Origin: Burkholderiales bacterium
GTDB taxonomy: Bacteria; Pseudomonadota; Gammaproteobacteria; Burkholderiales; Usitatibacteraceae
NCBI GenBank assembly: GCA_026125445.1
Contig: JAHCLE010000022.1
Coordinates: 1-33,472 of the forward strand
DNA: 33,472 nucleotides
Reading direction: 5' to 3'
The position numbers were made by a program, and so were the translations under genes. Under the pieces are notes generated by a model that had not been told where the DNA came from, did no database searches, and saw nothing but the letters and a program-made list of their open reading frames with translations. Of the stretch, positions 1 through 7,310 are shown one piece after another. Numbering within the stretch: the stretch's first letter is position 1; each line of letters opens with the position of its first letter.

Positions 1-264
1 GAGACGCGCAAGCAGATCCACATCATCAAGGACGAGCTGGGCAAGCTCGGCAAGGACTTCGGCCGCTTCGACGAGCGCATGCGCAAGCTCGCCGACCACA
101 TCCGCCAGGCCCACGAGGACGCGGGCCAGGTGCAGATCTCCAGCCGCAAGATCAGCGAGCGCTTCGCCGCCATCGAGCGCGCCGAGCTTCCCGGCGGCGA
201 AGCCTCGCCCGTGGCCCAGGAGCCCGGGCCGCCGCAGCTCAGCGTGGTGCCGAAGCCGGACTAG
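1..264 (+). CDS. rmuC: DNA recombination protein RmuC, C-terminal end (partial)
   Basis: Only the last 87 codons are in the window; the reading frame is open from base 1 and stops at 262-264. The visible part is a charged helical stretch rich in Lys, Glu and Arg, followed by 'VQISSRKISERFAAIE', the kind of C-terminal segment seen after the nuclease-like core in RmuC proteins. RmuC is a predicted nuclease-fold protein that limits recombination between inverted repeats. The tail after that is Pro/Ala-rich and not conserved. The gene ends tail-to-tail with the minus-strand tctE gene and overlaps it by 26 bp, so the two stop regions share sequence. The identification rests on a short segment and is therefore moderate. 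Confidence 0.6.
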   Translation, partial: ETRKQIHIIKDELGKLGKDFGRFDERMRKLADHIRQAHEDAGQVQISSRKISERFAAIERAELPGGEASPVAQEPGPPQLSVVPKPD

Positions 265-1663
265 CCGGCGGCGGGAAGCGCACCCGCACCTTCAGCCCGA
301 TTCCCCCCGCGCCGTCGCCCAGGTCGATGCGCGCCCCGTGCGCGCGCGCGATGTCGCGCACGATCGAAAGCCCCAGCCCGACCCCCGGCTGCTTGCTGGA
401 GGCCAGGCGATGGAAGGGCTCGAAGACGCGCTCGCGGTCGGCCTCCGCGACCCCCTCGCCGCTGTCCTCCACCTCGATCGCCGCGGGCTCGCCCGGGCCC
501 GACAGGCGCACGGCGATCCTTCCGCCCTCGGGGGTGTAGCGGATGGCGTTGTCGACGAGGTTCTTCACCAGCTCGCGGACGAGCGTGGGGTCGCCGCGCA
601 GGGGCACGGGGTGCTCGCCCTCGAAGGCGAGGTCGATGCGCTTGGCCACCGCCTCGCCTCCCAGCTCGAGGCACGCCTCGCGGGCGACCTGCGCGAGGTC
701 GAGGTCGCCGAAGGCGGGATTGGCGATGCCGTGCTGCGCGCGCGCCCGCGTGAGGAGCTGGTTGGCCAGGTGGATCGTGTCGCCCACGGATCGGTCCATG
801 GCGGCGAGCGTCTCGCGCAGGCGCGCGGGGTCGTCCTCGCGCGCGGCGAGTCCCGCCTGGGCGCGGAGCACAGCGAGCGGGGTGCGCAACTGGTGCGAGG
901 CATCCGCGATGAAGCGCTCCTGGCGCTCCAGGGTGCCGCGCAGCCGGGCGACGTGGTCGTTCATCCCGGCCACGAGCGCGCCCACTTCCCGGGGAACGTC
1001 GCGCGACTCGATGGGGGAGAGGTCCCCCGCGGCGCGCGCATCCAGCTCCGCGCGCAGCCGCCCCAGGGGGCGAAACGCCGTGTGCACCACGACGACGGTG
1101 ACGAGGAGCGCCAGCGCCACGAGCAGCAGCTGGCGCGCCACGGTGTCGATCATGAGCCTGCGGGTGAGGACCTCCCGCGACACCAGGGTCTCGGCCACCT
1201 GCACGAGCGCCATCCCCCGCGTCCGGTCGTCGAAAACGGGCTGGTGCAGGGCCACGACCCGCACGGGCTCGCCGCGGTAGCTGTCGTCGTAGAAGCGCGC
1301 GAGCGCGAAGTAGTCCTCGGATCGCGGCACCCCGGCGGGAAGCGGCGGCAGGTCGTCGTAGCCGGACACCGAGCGGCCGTCCAGGCCGCCGACGCGGTAG
1401 TAGACGCGCCCGCGCAGGTCGGACTCGAAGAAGTCGAGCGCCACGTAGGGCACCTCCACCACGACGCGGCCGTCGCGGAGCTCGACGCGGTCGGCCACGG
1501 CGCGCGCGACGGCGAGGAGCGAGCGGTCGTAGGCGGTGTTCACGGCCGAGAGCGCCGTGCGGTAGGTCGCGACGGTGTTCACGGCGACGAGCAGCGCGAG
1601 CGCGGGCAGGAGCCACCCCAGGAGCCGCGACTTGAGCCCCGGCGCGGGCCGCCGGGCGCTCAA
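239..1663 (-). CDS. tctE: TctE-type sensor histidine kinase
   Basis: 474-residue inner-membrane sensor kinase. One membrane segment lies at about residues 12-33, followed by a periplasmic sensor of about 150 residues (2CSK_N type), a second membrane segment at about 177-196, then a HAMP-like linker. The kinase core shows the H-box 'DASHQLRTPLA' with the phospho-accepting His, the N-box 'NLVDNAIRYTP', and G-boxes 'VEDSGEGV' and 'GVGLGLSIVRDI'. Its ATG overlaps the end of the upstream response-regulator gene by 4 bp, so the pair is translationally coupled. The pair is divergent from tctCBA, the arrangement known for TctDE controlling tricarboxylate uptake. The natural ligand (citrate, tricarballylate or another carboxylate) cannot be read from the sequence. 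The stop lies inside the convergent rmuC end. Confidence 0.85.
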   Translation of the reverse strand: MSARRPAPGLKSRLLGWLLPALALLVAVNTVATYRTALSAVNTAYDRSLLAVARAVADRVELRDGRVVVEVPYVALDFFESDLRGRVYYRVGGLDGRSVSGYDDLPPLPAGVPRSEDYFALARFYDDSYRGEPVRVVALHQPVFDDRTRGMALVQVAETLVSREVLTRRLMIDTVARQLLLVALALLVTVVVVHTAFRPLGRLRAELDARAAGDLSPIESRDVPREVGALVAGMNDHVARLRGTLERQERFIADASHQLRTPLAVLRAQAGLAAREDDPARLRETLAAMDRSVGDTIHLANQLLTRARAQHGIANPAFGDLDLAQVAREACLELGGEAVAKRIDLAFEGEHPVPLRGDPTLVRELVKNLVDNAIRYTPEGGRIAVRLSGPGEPAAIEVEDSGEGVAEADRERVFEPFHRLASSKQPGVGLGLSIVRDIARAHGARIDLGDGAGGIGLKVRVRFPPPASPASAPR

Positions 1664-2331
1664 GCCTTCGCCTCCTCGAGGAGGTAGCCCAGGCCGCGCA
1701 GGGTGACGATGCGAACGCGCGCGCCCTCGAGCTTTCGCCGCAGGCGATGGACGTAGACCTCGATCGCGTCGGGCTTCGCGTCGCTATCGAGGGAGAACAG
1801 GCGCTGGTGCAGCTGCTCCTTGGCGACCACCTTGCCGGCGCGCAGCAGGAGCGACTCCAGCACCGCATGCTCGCGCGGGGTCAGGGCGAGGAGCCTGCCG
1901 GCGAGTTCGAAGGCGCGGCTCGCCGGGTCGAGGACGAGGTCGCCGCAGGCAGGGCGGGTCTCGCCGCCTGCCTGGGAGCGGCGAAGCAGCGCGCGCAGGC
2001 GCGCCTCGAGCTCGTCGATCTCGAAGGGCTTGGCGAGGTAGTCGTCGGCGCCCAGGTCCAGGCCGCGCACGCGGTCCGACACCTCCGCGCGCGCCGTGAC
2101 GATGAGCACGGGCGTGCGCGAGCCGCGCGCGCGCAGGCGCCGCAGCACCTCGAGCCCGTCCATGCGCGCGAGCGACAGGTCCAGGATCACGGCATCGTAC
2201 CGCTCGGTGGAAAGGCGCGCGTCGGCGTCGGTCCCGTTCATCGACCGCTCCACGGTGTAGCGGCTCTTCTCGAGCGCCCGTCCCACCCAGCGCGACAGTT
2301 CCACGTGGTCCTCGACCAGGAGGATCCTCAT
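1660..2331 (-). CDS. tctD: TctD-type response regulator (OmpR family)
   Basis: 223-residue two-component regulator. The receiver domain (about residues 1-118) has the acidic pair E7/D8, the phospho-acceptor D51 in 'AVILDLSL', the switch Thr in 'VLIVTARA', and the conserved Lys in 'DDYLAKPF'. The C-terminal winged helix (about 125-220) contains 'LALTPREHAVLESLL' and 'IEVYVHRLRRKLEG', typical of OmpR/PhoB DNA-binding domains. The ATG at 2331-2329 is the only sensible start. It is followed by tctE with a 4-bp overlap. The most likely targets are its own promoter and tctC, which begins 137 bp away on the other strand. Assignment to TctD rather than QseB or another OmpR-type regulator depends mainly on the neighbouring TctCBA genes. 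Confidence 0.85.
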   Translation of the reverse strand: MRILLVEDHVELSRWVGRALEKSRYTVERSMNGTDADARLSTERYDAVILDLSLARMDGLEVLRRLRARGSRTPVLIVTARAEVSDRVRGLDLGADDYLAKPFEIDELEARLRALLRRSQAGGETRPACGDLVLDPASRAFELAGRLLALTPREHAVLESLLLRAGKVVAKEQLHQRLFSLDSDAKPDAIEVYVHRLRRKLEGARVRIVTLRGLGYLLEEAKA

Positions 2332-2407
2332 TGCCTACCCCTCGCTTGCACCGAAAGCCACTTGAAAGCTTGCCCGGCTATTCTGCATTGTAGGCACCAG
2401 AGGGGTC

Positions 2408-2425
2408 CGCGGCCCGCCGGCCGCG
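2408..2425. promoter_or_regulatory. GC-rich inverted repeat between tctD and tctC
   Basis: Perfect 7-bp arms, CGCGGCC and GGCCGCG, separated by CGCC, lie in the 137-bp divergent tctD/tctC intergenic region, 44 bp before the tctC start. It could be a regulator site or a leader hairpin in the tctC mRNA. Upstream at 2362-2367 is TTGAAA, a -35-like hexamer, with a poor -10 (CATTGT at 2386-2391, spacing 18) pointing toward tctC. The promoter reading is weak; the inverted repeat itself is certain. Confidence 0.4.
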
Positions 2426-2468
2426 AAACCCCCGTCCGATACCGTACCCGACCCACCGGAGGAGTCCC

Positions 2469-3440
2469 ATGCGCAAGTCCGTCGCGATTCTCGCCCTGTC
2501 CGCCATTGCCGCAACCCTTCCCTCGTTCGCCGCCATCGACAAGCCCGAGTGCATCGTGGGCGCGAAGCCGGGCGGCGGCTTCGACCTCACCTGCAAGCTC
2601 GCCCAGACCTCGCTGCAGGACCTGAAGCTCCTTAAGGAGCCGATGCGCGCCACTTACATGCCCGGCGGGATCGGCGCGGTGGCCATGAACACGGTCGTGG
2701 CGCAGCGCGCGGCCGACCCCAACGTGATCGTCGCCTTCTCGGGCGGGTCGCTCCTCAACATCGCCCAGGGCAAGTTCGGCAAGTGGACCGAGAACGACGT
2801 GAAGTGGCTCGCCGCGGTCGGCGCCGACTACGGCTCCATCTCCGTGGGCAAGAACTCCCCGTGGAAGAACCTCGGCGAAGTCATGGCCGCCATCAAGGCC
2901 GACCCCTCGAAGGTGCCCATGGGCGGCGGCGGCACCGTCGGCAGCCAGGACTGGACCAAGGCGGCGCTCCTCGCCAAGAAGCTGGGGATCGACCCCAAGG
3001 CCATGCGCTGGGTGTCCTTCGAGGGCAACGGCGAGGCCACCACGGCCCTCATGGGCGGCCACATCCAGGTGATGTTCGGCGACGTCTCCGCCGACGAGCC
3101 GCAGGCCGAGGCGGGCAACATCCGCATGGTCGCGGTGCTGGCCGACAAGCGCGTCCAGGGCAAGCTCGCGGGCGTGCCGACGGCCAGAGAACAGGGCTAC
3201 GACATCCAGTGGCCCATCATCCGCGGCTTCTACACCGGCCCCAAGGTCCCGGACGCCGACTACAAGGCCTGGCAGGACATGTTCAAGAAGGCCATGGCCA
3301 CGAAGGAGTTCGCCGACCTGCGCGCGCAGCGCGGCCTGCAGCCCTTCGACCTGGTCGGTCCGGAGCTCGACGCATTCGTGAAGAAGCAGGTGGGCGAGTA
3401 CCGCAAGCAGGCCGAAGAGTTCGGGCTGGTCAAGAAGTGA
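2469..3440 (+). CDS. tctC: Periplasmic substrate-binding protein of the tripartite tricarboxylate transporter (Bug family)
   Basis: 323-residue precursor with a classic Sec signal peptide (basic 'MRK', hydrophobic core, cleavage around 'LPSFAA'). After it comes 'KPGGGFDLTCKLAQ', the ligand-binding loop region of TctC/Bug proteins, and later 'MPGGIGAVAMN' and 'GGGGTVGSQDW', further Bug-type glycine motifs. It binds a carboxylate in the periplasm and delivers it to TctAB. The start is fixed by the Shine-Dalgarno GGAGGAG 5 nt upstream. It is the first gene of tctCBA and is divergent from tctDE. The exact substrate cannot be predicted. Codon use is the strong G/C-ending bias of the left part of the window. 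Confidence 0.9.
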   Translation: MRKSVAILALSAIAATLPSFAAIDKPECIVGAKPGGGFDLTCKLAQTSLQDLKLLKEPMRATYMPGGIGAVAMNTVVAQRAADPNVIVAFSGGSLLNIAQGKFGKWTENDVKWLAAVGADYGSISVGKNSPWKNLGEVMAAIKADPSKVPMGGGGTVGSQDWTKAALLAKKLGIDPKAMRWVSFEGNGEATTALMGGHIQVMFGDVSADEPQAEAGNIRMVAVLADKRVQGKLAGVPTAREQGYDIQWPIIRGFYTGPKVPDADYKAWQDMFKKAMATKEFADLRAQRGLQPFDLVGPELDAFVKKQVGEYRKQAEEFGLVKK

Positions 3441-3453
3441 CCTCCTGAGGCCG

Positions 3454-3485
3454 GGCGCGGGCCGCAGCGGTCCGCGTCCCGCGCC
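3454..3485 (+). other. Intercistronic stem-loop between tctC and tctB
   Basis: Perfect 8-bp arms GGCGCGGG (3454-3461) and CCCGCGCC (3478-3485) with a 16-nt loop fill most of the 59-bp gap. There is no T-run, so it is not a standard terminator. In binding-protein transporter operons such hairpins often protect the upstream mRNA, giving more binding protein than membrane subunits; that role here is inference. Confidence 0.5.
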
Positions 3486-3499
3486 TCGCGAGCCCTCCC

Positions 3500-3937
3500 A
3501 TGAGCGACCGGATCTTCTCCGTCGTCTGGCTCGTCTTCTGCGCGGCCGTCGCCTGGCTCGCCTGGCAGATCGAGGCCCCGTTCAGCTACGAGCCCATCGG
3601 GCCGCGCGCCTTCCCGCTGCTGCTCGCGATCGCCATGGCGCTTTCCTGCGTGTGGCTCCTGGCCAAGCCCGGCCGCGAGCCCGACTGGCCGCGCGGCGCG
3701 CTGCGCGGCAAGGTCATCCTGATGATCGCGGGCTTCCTCGCCTACGCGATGGCCTTCGAATGGCTGGGCTTCCCGGTGTCCACCGCGCTCGCCACGCTCC
3801 TCATCGGGCGCATCTTCGGCGGCGGCTGGAAGGGCTCCGCCATCGCGGGCGTCGCGCTGGGCGGCGGCCTGTGGTACTTCTTCGACCGCATCCTCGACGT
3901 GACGCTGCCCCTGGGGCAGCTGTGGGCGGGGGCCTGA
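3500..3937 (+). CDS. tctB: Small membrane subunit of the tripartite tricarboxylate transporter
   Basis: 145 residues, almost entirely hydrophobic, with about four membrane segments (roughly residues 5-22, 36-52, 70-88 and 96-130). The motif 'YEPIGPRAFPLLLAIAM' near residue 30 matches the 'GP..FP' signature of TctB/DUF1468 proteins. It forms the inner-membrane complex with TctA. The ATG at 3500 lacks a strong Shine-Dalgarno. Its stop codon (3935-3937) shares one base with the tctA start, so the two are translationally coupled. Confidence 0.85.
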   Translation: MSDRIFSVVWLVFCAAVAWLAWQIEAPFSYEPIGPRAFPLLLAIAMALSCVWLLAKPGREPDWPRGALRGKVILMIAGFLAYAMAFEWLGFPVSTALATLLIGRIFGGGWKGSAIAGVALGGGLWYFFDRILDVTLPLGQLWAGA

Positions 3938-5427
3938 TGGATTCCCTCGGGCACCTCGCGCAGGGCTTCGTCGTCGCGGCCAAGCCCCTCAACCTGCTGG
4001 TCGCCTTCCTGGGCTCGTTCATCGGGACGGTGGTGGGACTGCTGCCGGGAATGGGACCCATCAACGGCGTGGCGATCCTCATGCCCATCGCCTTCGCGAT
4101 GAAGCTGCCGCCGGAGACGGCACTCATCCTGCTGGCCGCGGTGTACATCGGGTGCGAGTACGGCGGGCGCATCTCGTCCATCCTCATCAACATTCCCGGC
4201 GACGCGGGCGCCATCATGACGGCGCTCGACGGCTATCCCATGGCCAAGAAGGGCCTCGCCGGGGTGGCGCTGTCGATCTCGGCCTGGAGCTCCTTCGTGG
4301 GCAGCATCATCGCCACCATCGGCCTCGCGCTCTTCGCGCCGATCCTGGCCCGCTGGGCACTCGCCTTCGGCCCCGCGGAATACTTCGTCCTGATGGTCTT
4401 CGCCATCAGCTGCCTGGCGGGCATGGTGGGGGACCGTCCCATCAAGACGCTGATCGCCGCCCTCATCGGGCTCTTCCTCGCCACCGTGGGCATCGACGCG
4501 GGCTCCGGCGTCTACCGCTTCACCTTCGAGGACGTGCACCTGGCAGACGGCATCCAGTTCATCGTGGTGGTGATCGGGCTCTTCAGCGTGAGCGAGATGC
4601 TGGTGATGCTCGAGCAGAGCCACGCGGGACAGGTGGTCATCAAGCACACGGGGCGCGCGATGTTCAACCTGAAGGAGATGGCCGAGACCTGGTGGGGCAC
4701 GATCCGCTCGAGCCTCGTCGGTTTCGTGGTCGGGGTGCTGCCGGGCGCCGGCGCCTCGATCGCCAGCGCCATCACCTACATGGTGGAGAAGAACCTCACG
4801 GACCGCGAGGGCTCCTTCGGCAAGGGAGACATCCGTGGCGTGGCCGCGCCGGAGGCGGCCAACAACTCGGCCGCGGGGGGCGCCTTCATTCCCATGCTCA
4901 CCCTCGGGGTGCCGGGCAGCGGCACGACGGCGGTGATGGTGGGCGCGCTCACCCTCTACAACATCACGCCCGGGCCGCTCCTCTTCGAGCAGCAGCCCGA
5001 CCTCGTCTGGGGCCTCATCGCCTCGATGTTCATCGGCAACGTGATGCTGCTCGTCATGAACATCCCCATGGTCGGGCTCTTCTCGCGCCTGCTCTACGTG
5101 CCCAACTGGATCCTGGTGCCCGCGATCGCGGCCATCAGCTTCGTGGGCGTGTACGCGGTGCACGCGACCACCTTCGACCTCGTCCTCATGGTGGGGCTGG
5201 GGATCTTCGGGTGGGCCATGCGCAAGCTCGACTTCCCCATGGCGCCGATGATCCTGGGGTTCGTGCTGGGCGACATGATGGAGCAGAACCTGCGCCGGGC
5301 GCTGGCCATCTCCGACGGGCACCTGGGGATCCTCTTCCAGAGCCCGGTGACCCTGGTCCTGTGGGTCCTCGCGATCGTGGTCCTCGTCGCTCCCTGGCTC
5401 ATAAGGCGCCGCAGAAGCCGCGCCTGA
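3937..5427 (+). CDS. tctA: Large membrane subunit of the tripartite tricarboxylate transporter
   Basis: 496 residues, the usual TctA length (about 500), with about 11-12 membrane segments. The N-terminal 'GLLPGMGPINGVAILMPIAF' and the mid-protein 'VGVLPGAGASIASAITYMVE' are the two internally related TctA motifs; 'EAANNSAAGGAFIPMLTLGVPG' is also characteristic. It is the permease that moves the TctC-delivered carboxylate across the inner membrane using an ion gradient. The reading frame is open upstream as far as 3652, but the ATG at 3937, overlapping the tctB stop (TGATG), gives the expected N-terminus 'MDSLGHLAQGF'. It is the last gene of tctCBA. Confidence 0.92.
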   Translation: MDSLGHLAQGFVVAAKPLNLLVAFLGSFIGTVVGLLPGMGPINGVAILMPIAFAMKLPPETALILLAAVYIGCEYGGRISSILINIPGDAGAIMTALDGYPMAKKGLAGVALSISAWSSFVGSIIATIGLALFAPILARWALAFGPAEYFVLMVFAISCLAGMVGDRPIKTLIAALIGLFLATVGIDAGSGVYRFTFEDVHLADGIQFIVVVIGLFSVSEMLVMLEQSHAGQVVIKHTGRAMFNLKEMAETWWGTIRSSLVGFVVGVLPGAGASIASAITYMVEKNLTDREGSFGKGDIRGVAAPEAANNSAAGGAFIPMLTLGVPGSGTTAVMVGALTLYNITPGPLLFEQQPDLVWGLIASMFIGNVMLLVMNIPMVGLFSRLLYVPNWILVPAIAAISFVGVYAVHATTFDLVLMVGLGIFGWAMRKLDFPMAPMILGFVLGDMMEQNLRRALAISDGHLGILFQSPVTLVLWVLAIVVLVAPWLIRRRRSRA

Positions 5428-5457
5428 GCCGGGCAGGTCCCGCCGTTGGGCTATCAT

Positions 5458-5478
5458 GACCGGGTTCCGGACCCGGTC
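5458..5478 (+). other. Stem-loop directly in front of mobB
   Basis: Perfect 8-bp arms GACCGGGT and ACCCGGTC with loop TCCGG end 5 nt before the mobB ATG, in a 56-bp gap after tctA. There is no T-run. A TATCAT hexamer at 5452-5457 could be a -10 element but has no good -35 partner. The hairpin could close tctCBA transcripts or hinder ribosome access to mobB, whose start has no good Shine-Dalgarno. Confidence 0.45.
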
Positions 5479-5483
5479 CTCCC

Positions 5484-6017
5484 ATGAAGATCCTCGGCAT
5501 CGCCGGCTACAGCGGCAGCGGCAAGACCACCCTCATCGAGAAGCTCATCCCGCTCCTCGTGGCCGAGGGCCTGCGCGTCTCGCTCGTCAAGCACGCGCAC
5601 CACGCCTTCGAGGTCGACTACCCGGGCAAGGATTCCTGGCGCCACCGCCAGGCCGGATGCAGCGAGGTTCTGGTGAGCTCCTCGCAGCGCTGGGCGCTCA
5701 TGGGCGAGCTGCGAGGCGAGCCCGAGCCCACCCTCTCGCAGCTCCTGGAGAGGTTCTCGCCCTGCGACCTGGTCATCGTGGAGGGCTGGAAGTTCGACCC
5801 CATCCCGAGGATCGAGGTGCACCGCGCGGGCGACGACACCGGGCGGCCGCTGCTCTTCCCGCGCGACCCGAACGTGATCGCGGTGGCCACCGACGAGCCG
5901 CTGGACACGAGGCTGCCGCAGTTCGCCCTCGACGATGCCCCGGGCATCGCGCGCTTCATCCTGGCCTATCTCGCGCGGGGCGACGAGCGGGCGCGTCCCG
6001 CGGTGGCCGCGGACTGA
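5484..6017 (+). CDS. mobB: Molybdopterin-guanine dinucleotide biosynthesis adaptor protein MobB
   Basis: 177-residue P-loop GTPase. The Walker A motif 'GYSGSGKTTLIEKL' is at residues 8-21, followed by the MobB-typical 'VKHAHHAFEVDYPGKDSWRH', and 'LVIVEGWKFDPIPRIEVHR', which matches the Walker B and MobB signature. MobB assists MobA in attaching GMP to molybdopterin, in the cytoplasm. It is followed 7 bp later by moaD and then moaE, so the three form a small molybdenum-cofactor operon. No moaA, moaC, moeA or mobA is in the window. No molybdoenzyme gene is seen here either. Confidence 0.9.
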   Translation: MKILGIAGYSGSGKTTLIEKLIPLLVAEGLRVSLVKHAHHAFEVDYPGKDSWRHRQAGCSEVLVSSSQRWALMGELRGEPEPTLSQLLERFSPCDLVIVEGWKFDPIPRIEVHRAGDDTGRPLLFPRDPNVIAVATDEPLDTRLPQFALDDAPGIARFILAYLARGDERARPAVAAD

Positions 6018-6024
6018 GGCGGTC

Positions 6025-6279
6025 ATGGTGACGCTCCTCTATTTCGCCAGCCTGCGCGAGCGCCTCGACTGCGCCCGGGAGGAGATCGCGCTGCCGGCCG
6101 GCACCCCGACCGTGGGCGGTGTCGTGGAGACTTTGCGCGCCCGCGACGGCCGCTGGTCGGACGCCTTCGCGCCCGGCCGCGCTTGGCGCGTGGCGGTGAA
6201 CCAGCGCATGGCCGACCTCGCCACCCCCCTCAAGCCCGGCGACGAGGTGGCCTTCTTCCCGCCGGTGACCGGAGGCTGA
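6025..6279 (+). CDS. moaD: Molybdopterin synthase small subunit MoaD
   Basis: 84-residue beta-grasp protein ending in 'VAFFPPVTGG'; the terminal Gly-Gly is activated by adenylation and converted to a thiocarboxylate. 'LYFASLRERL' at the N-terminus is typical. The ATG at 6025, 7 bp after mobB, gives the normal MoaD length; the open frame upstream overlaps mobB and is not part of the protein. Partner of the next gene, moaE, in the molybdopterin synthase heterotetramer that puts two sulfurs on cyclic pyranopterin monophosphate. Confidence 0.9.
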   Translation: MVTLLYFASLRERLDCAREEIALPAGTPTVGGVVETLRARDGRWSDAFAPGRAWRVAVNQRMADLATPLKPGDEVAFFPPVTGG

Positions 6280-6283
6280 GGCC

Positions 6284-6751
6284 GTGGCGCGCGTGCGCGT
6301 GCAGCAGGAGCCGTTCGACGCAGGGCGGGAGATCGCCGAGCTCACCCGCGGACGCCGGGACGTGGGGGCGGTGGCCACCTTCGTGGGCATGGTCCGCGAC
6401 GCCAACGAGGGCGCAGCCGTGAGCCGCATGAGCCTGGAGCACTACCCCGGCATGACCGAGCGCGCGCTGGAGGAGATCTGCGCCGAGGCGGCCGGGCGCT
6501 GGGACCTCCTGGACGTGCGGGTGGTGCACCGGGTCGGGCCGCTCGAGCCGGGGGACGCCATCGTCCTGGTGGCGGTCGCGAGCGCGCACCGCGGCGATGC
6601 CTTCGCCGCCTGCGAGTTCATCATGGACTACCTGAAGACCCGGGCGCCGTTCTGGAAGAAGGAGCTCACGCCGGGCGGCGAGCGCTGGGTCGAGGCGCGC
6701 TCGAGCGACGACGAGGCCGCCTCGCGCTGGTCCGGGGGAGGGCGGGGCTAG
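6284..6751 (+). CDS. moaE: Molybdopterin synthase catalytic subunit MoaE
   Basis: 155 residues starting at a GTG codon 4 bp after moaD. Family motifs visible are 'ATFVGMVRD' near residue 30, 'LEHYPGM' and 'RALEEI', 'VHRVGPLEPGD', and near the C-terminus 'DYLKTRAPFWKKE', which carries the catalytic lysines that bind pterin substrate and the MoaD tail. MoaE transfers sulfur from MoaD to the pterin. It ends 9 bp before the stop of the convergent ArsR-family gene, so there is little room for a terminator between them. Confidence 0.92.
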   Translation: MARVRVQQEPFDAGREIAELTRGRRDVGAVATFVGMVRDANEGAAVSRMSLEHYPGMTERALEEICAEAAGRWDLLDVRVVHRVGPLEPGDAIVLVAVASAHRGDAFAACEFIMDYLKTRAPFWKKELTPGGERWVEARSSDDEAASRWSGGGRG

Positions 6752-6760
6752 CGCCCGGCC

Positions 6761-7108
6761 TCAGACGGAGCAGAACACCTCGCGCATCATCCCGATCATC
6801 TTGAGGATGCGCGGGTCGTCGATGCGGTAGAAGACCTTGTTGGCCTCCTTGCGCGAGGCGAGGAGCCCGCGCTCGCGCATCACCGCCAGGTGCTGCGAGA
6901 TGTTGCTCTGGGAGGTGCCGACCGCCTCGACGATCTCCTGGGCCATGAGCTCGTGCTGCCCGACCAGGCACAGGATCTTCAGCCGCAGCGGGTGCGCCAT
7001 CGCCTTGAGGGCGTCGGAGGCCTCGCGGATGTCGTCGCCGTGACCGGCGAGGTCGATGAGGTCGTTGCGGACGGACTTGTGGTTCCGGGAAGTCGCCATG
7101 GGGGGCAT
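6761..7108 (-). CDS. ArsR-family repressor, SoxR/SqrR/BigR type (thiol-switch)
   Basis: 115-residue winged-helix repressor, 'ALKAMAHPLRLKILCLV' leading into the recognition helix 'SQSNISQHLAVMRERGLL' and wing 'NKVFYRIDD'. Two cysteines stand at C47 (in 'KILCLV') and C113 (in 'EVFCSV', two residues from the end). This is the placement of the reactive pair in SqrR/BigR-type sensors, which derepress when persulfides form a sulfur bridge between them. It is divergent from the soxYZ cluster, so it likely represses sox and itself in the absence of sulfide or persulfide. The metal-binding 'CVC' motif of classic ArsR is absent. An alternative ATG three codons later (7099) is equally possible; neither start has a clear Shine-Dalgarno. 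Confidence 0.85.
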   Translation of the reverse strand: MPPMATSRNHKSVRNDLIDLAGHGDDIREASDALKAMAHPLRLKILCLVGQHELMAQEIVEAVGTSQSNISQHLAVMRERGLLASRKEANKVFYRIDDPRILKMIGMMREVFCSV

Positions 7109-7132
7109 GCTACCGGATCGCGGAAAGTCGTG

Positions 7133-7144
7133 GCTAATATTAGC
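7133..7144. promoter_or_regulatory. 12-bp perfect palindrome, probable operator of the ArsR-family repressor
   Basis: GCTAATATTAGC is its own reverse complement and lies 24 bp upstream of the repressor start in the divergent sox intergenic region. AT-rich palindromes of this size are usual operators for ArsR-family dimers. The binding partner is inferred from position. Confidence 0.55.
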
Positions 7145-7177
7145 TCAAACTGATATACCCCCTCCCGAACCGGCGCA

Positions 7178-7190
7178 GGGAATATTTCCC
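7178..7190. promoter_or_regulatory. Inverted repeat GGGAA-TAT-TTCCC
   Basis: Perfect 5-bp arms around a TAT centre, between the 7133 palindrome and the soxY gene. It could be a second regulator site in the 202-bp divergent region. No clear -35/-10 pair for soxY was found close to it. Confidence 0.35.
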
Positions 7191-7208
7191 GGCCCAATGC
7201 CGTCGACC

Positions 7209-7237
7209 TACCCAATCGGGTAAATTACCTTACCCGA
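7209..7237. promoter_or_regulatory. Nested TACCC/GGGTA inverted repeats upstream of soxY
   Basis: Three overlapping inverted repeats occur here: TACCC-AATC-GGGTA (7209-7222), GGTAA-A-TTACC (7219-7229), and TCGGGTAA-ATTACC-TTACCCGA (7216-7237, perfect 8-bp arms). They lie 74-102 bp before the soxY ATG, where an operator or activator site would be expected. The sequence differs from the 7133 palindrome, so a second regulator may act here. A TAAATT at 7221-7226 could serve as a -10 element, without a good -35. Confidence 0.5.
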
Positions 7238-7310
7238 CGAGGGGATGGACCCGCGCGGCCCATACCCCCCAAATACCGGAACCCCAACGACGGGAATCGA
7301 GGAGCGAGAA

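Noticed and set aside
3652-3936. Upstream extension of TctA by 95 codons
   Set aside because: The extension reads tctB out of frame, while the ATG at 3937 overlapping the tctB stop gives the conserved TctA N-terminus.
7151-7157. TGATATA as a -10 element for soxY
   Set aside because: No -35 at a useful distance and it is about 150 bp from the gene; the position is compatible with promoter activity, but the evidence is too weak to annotate.
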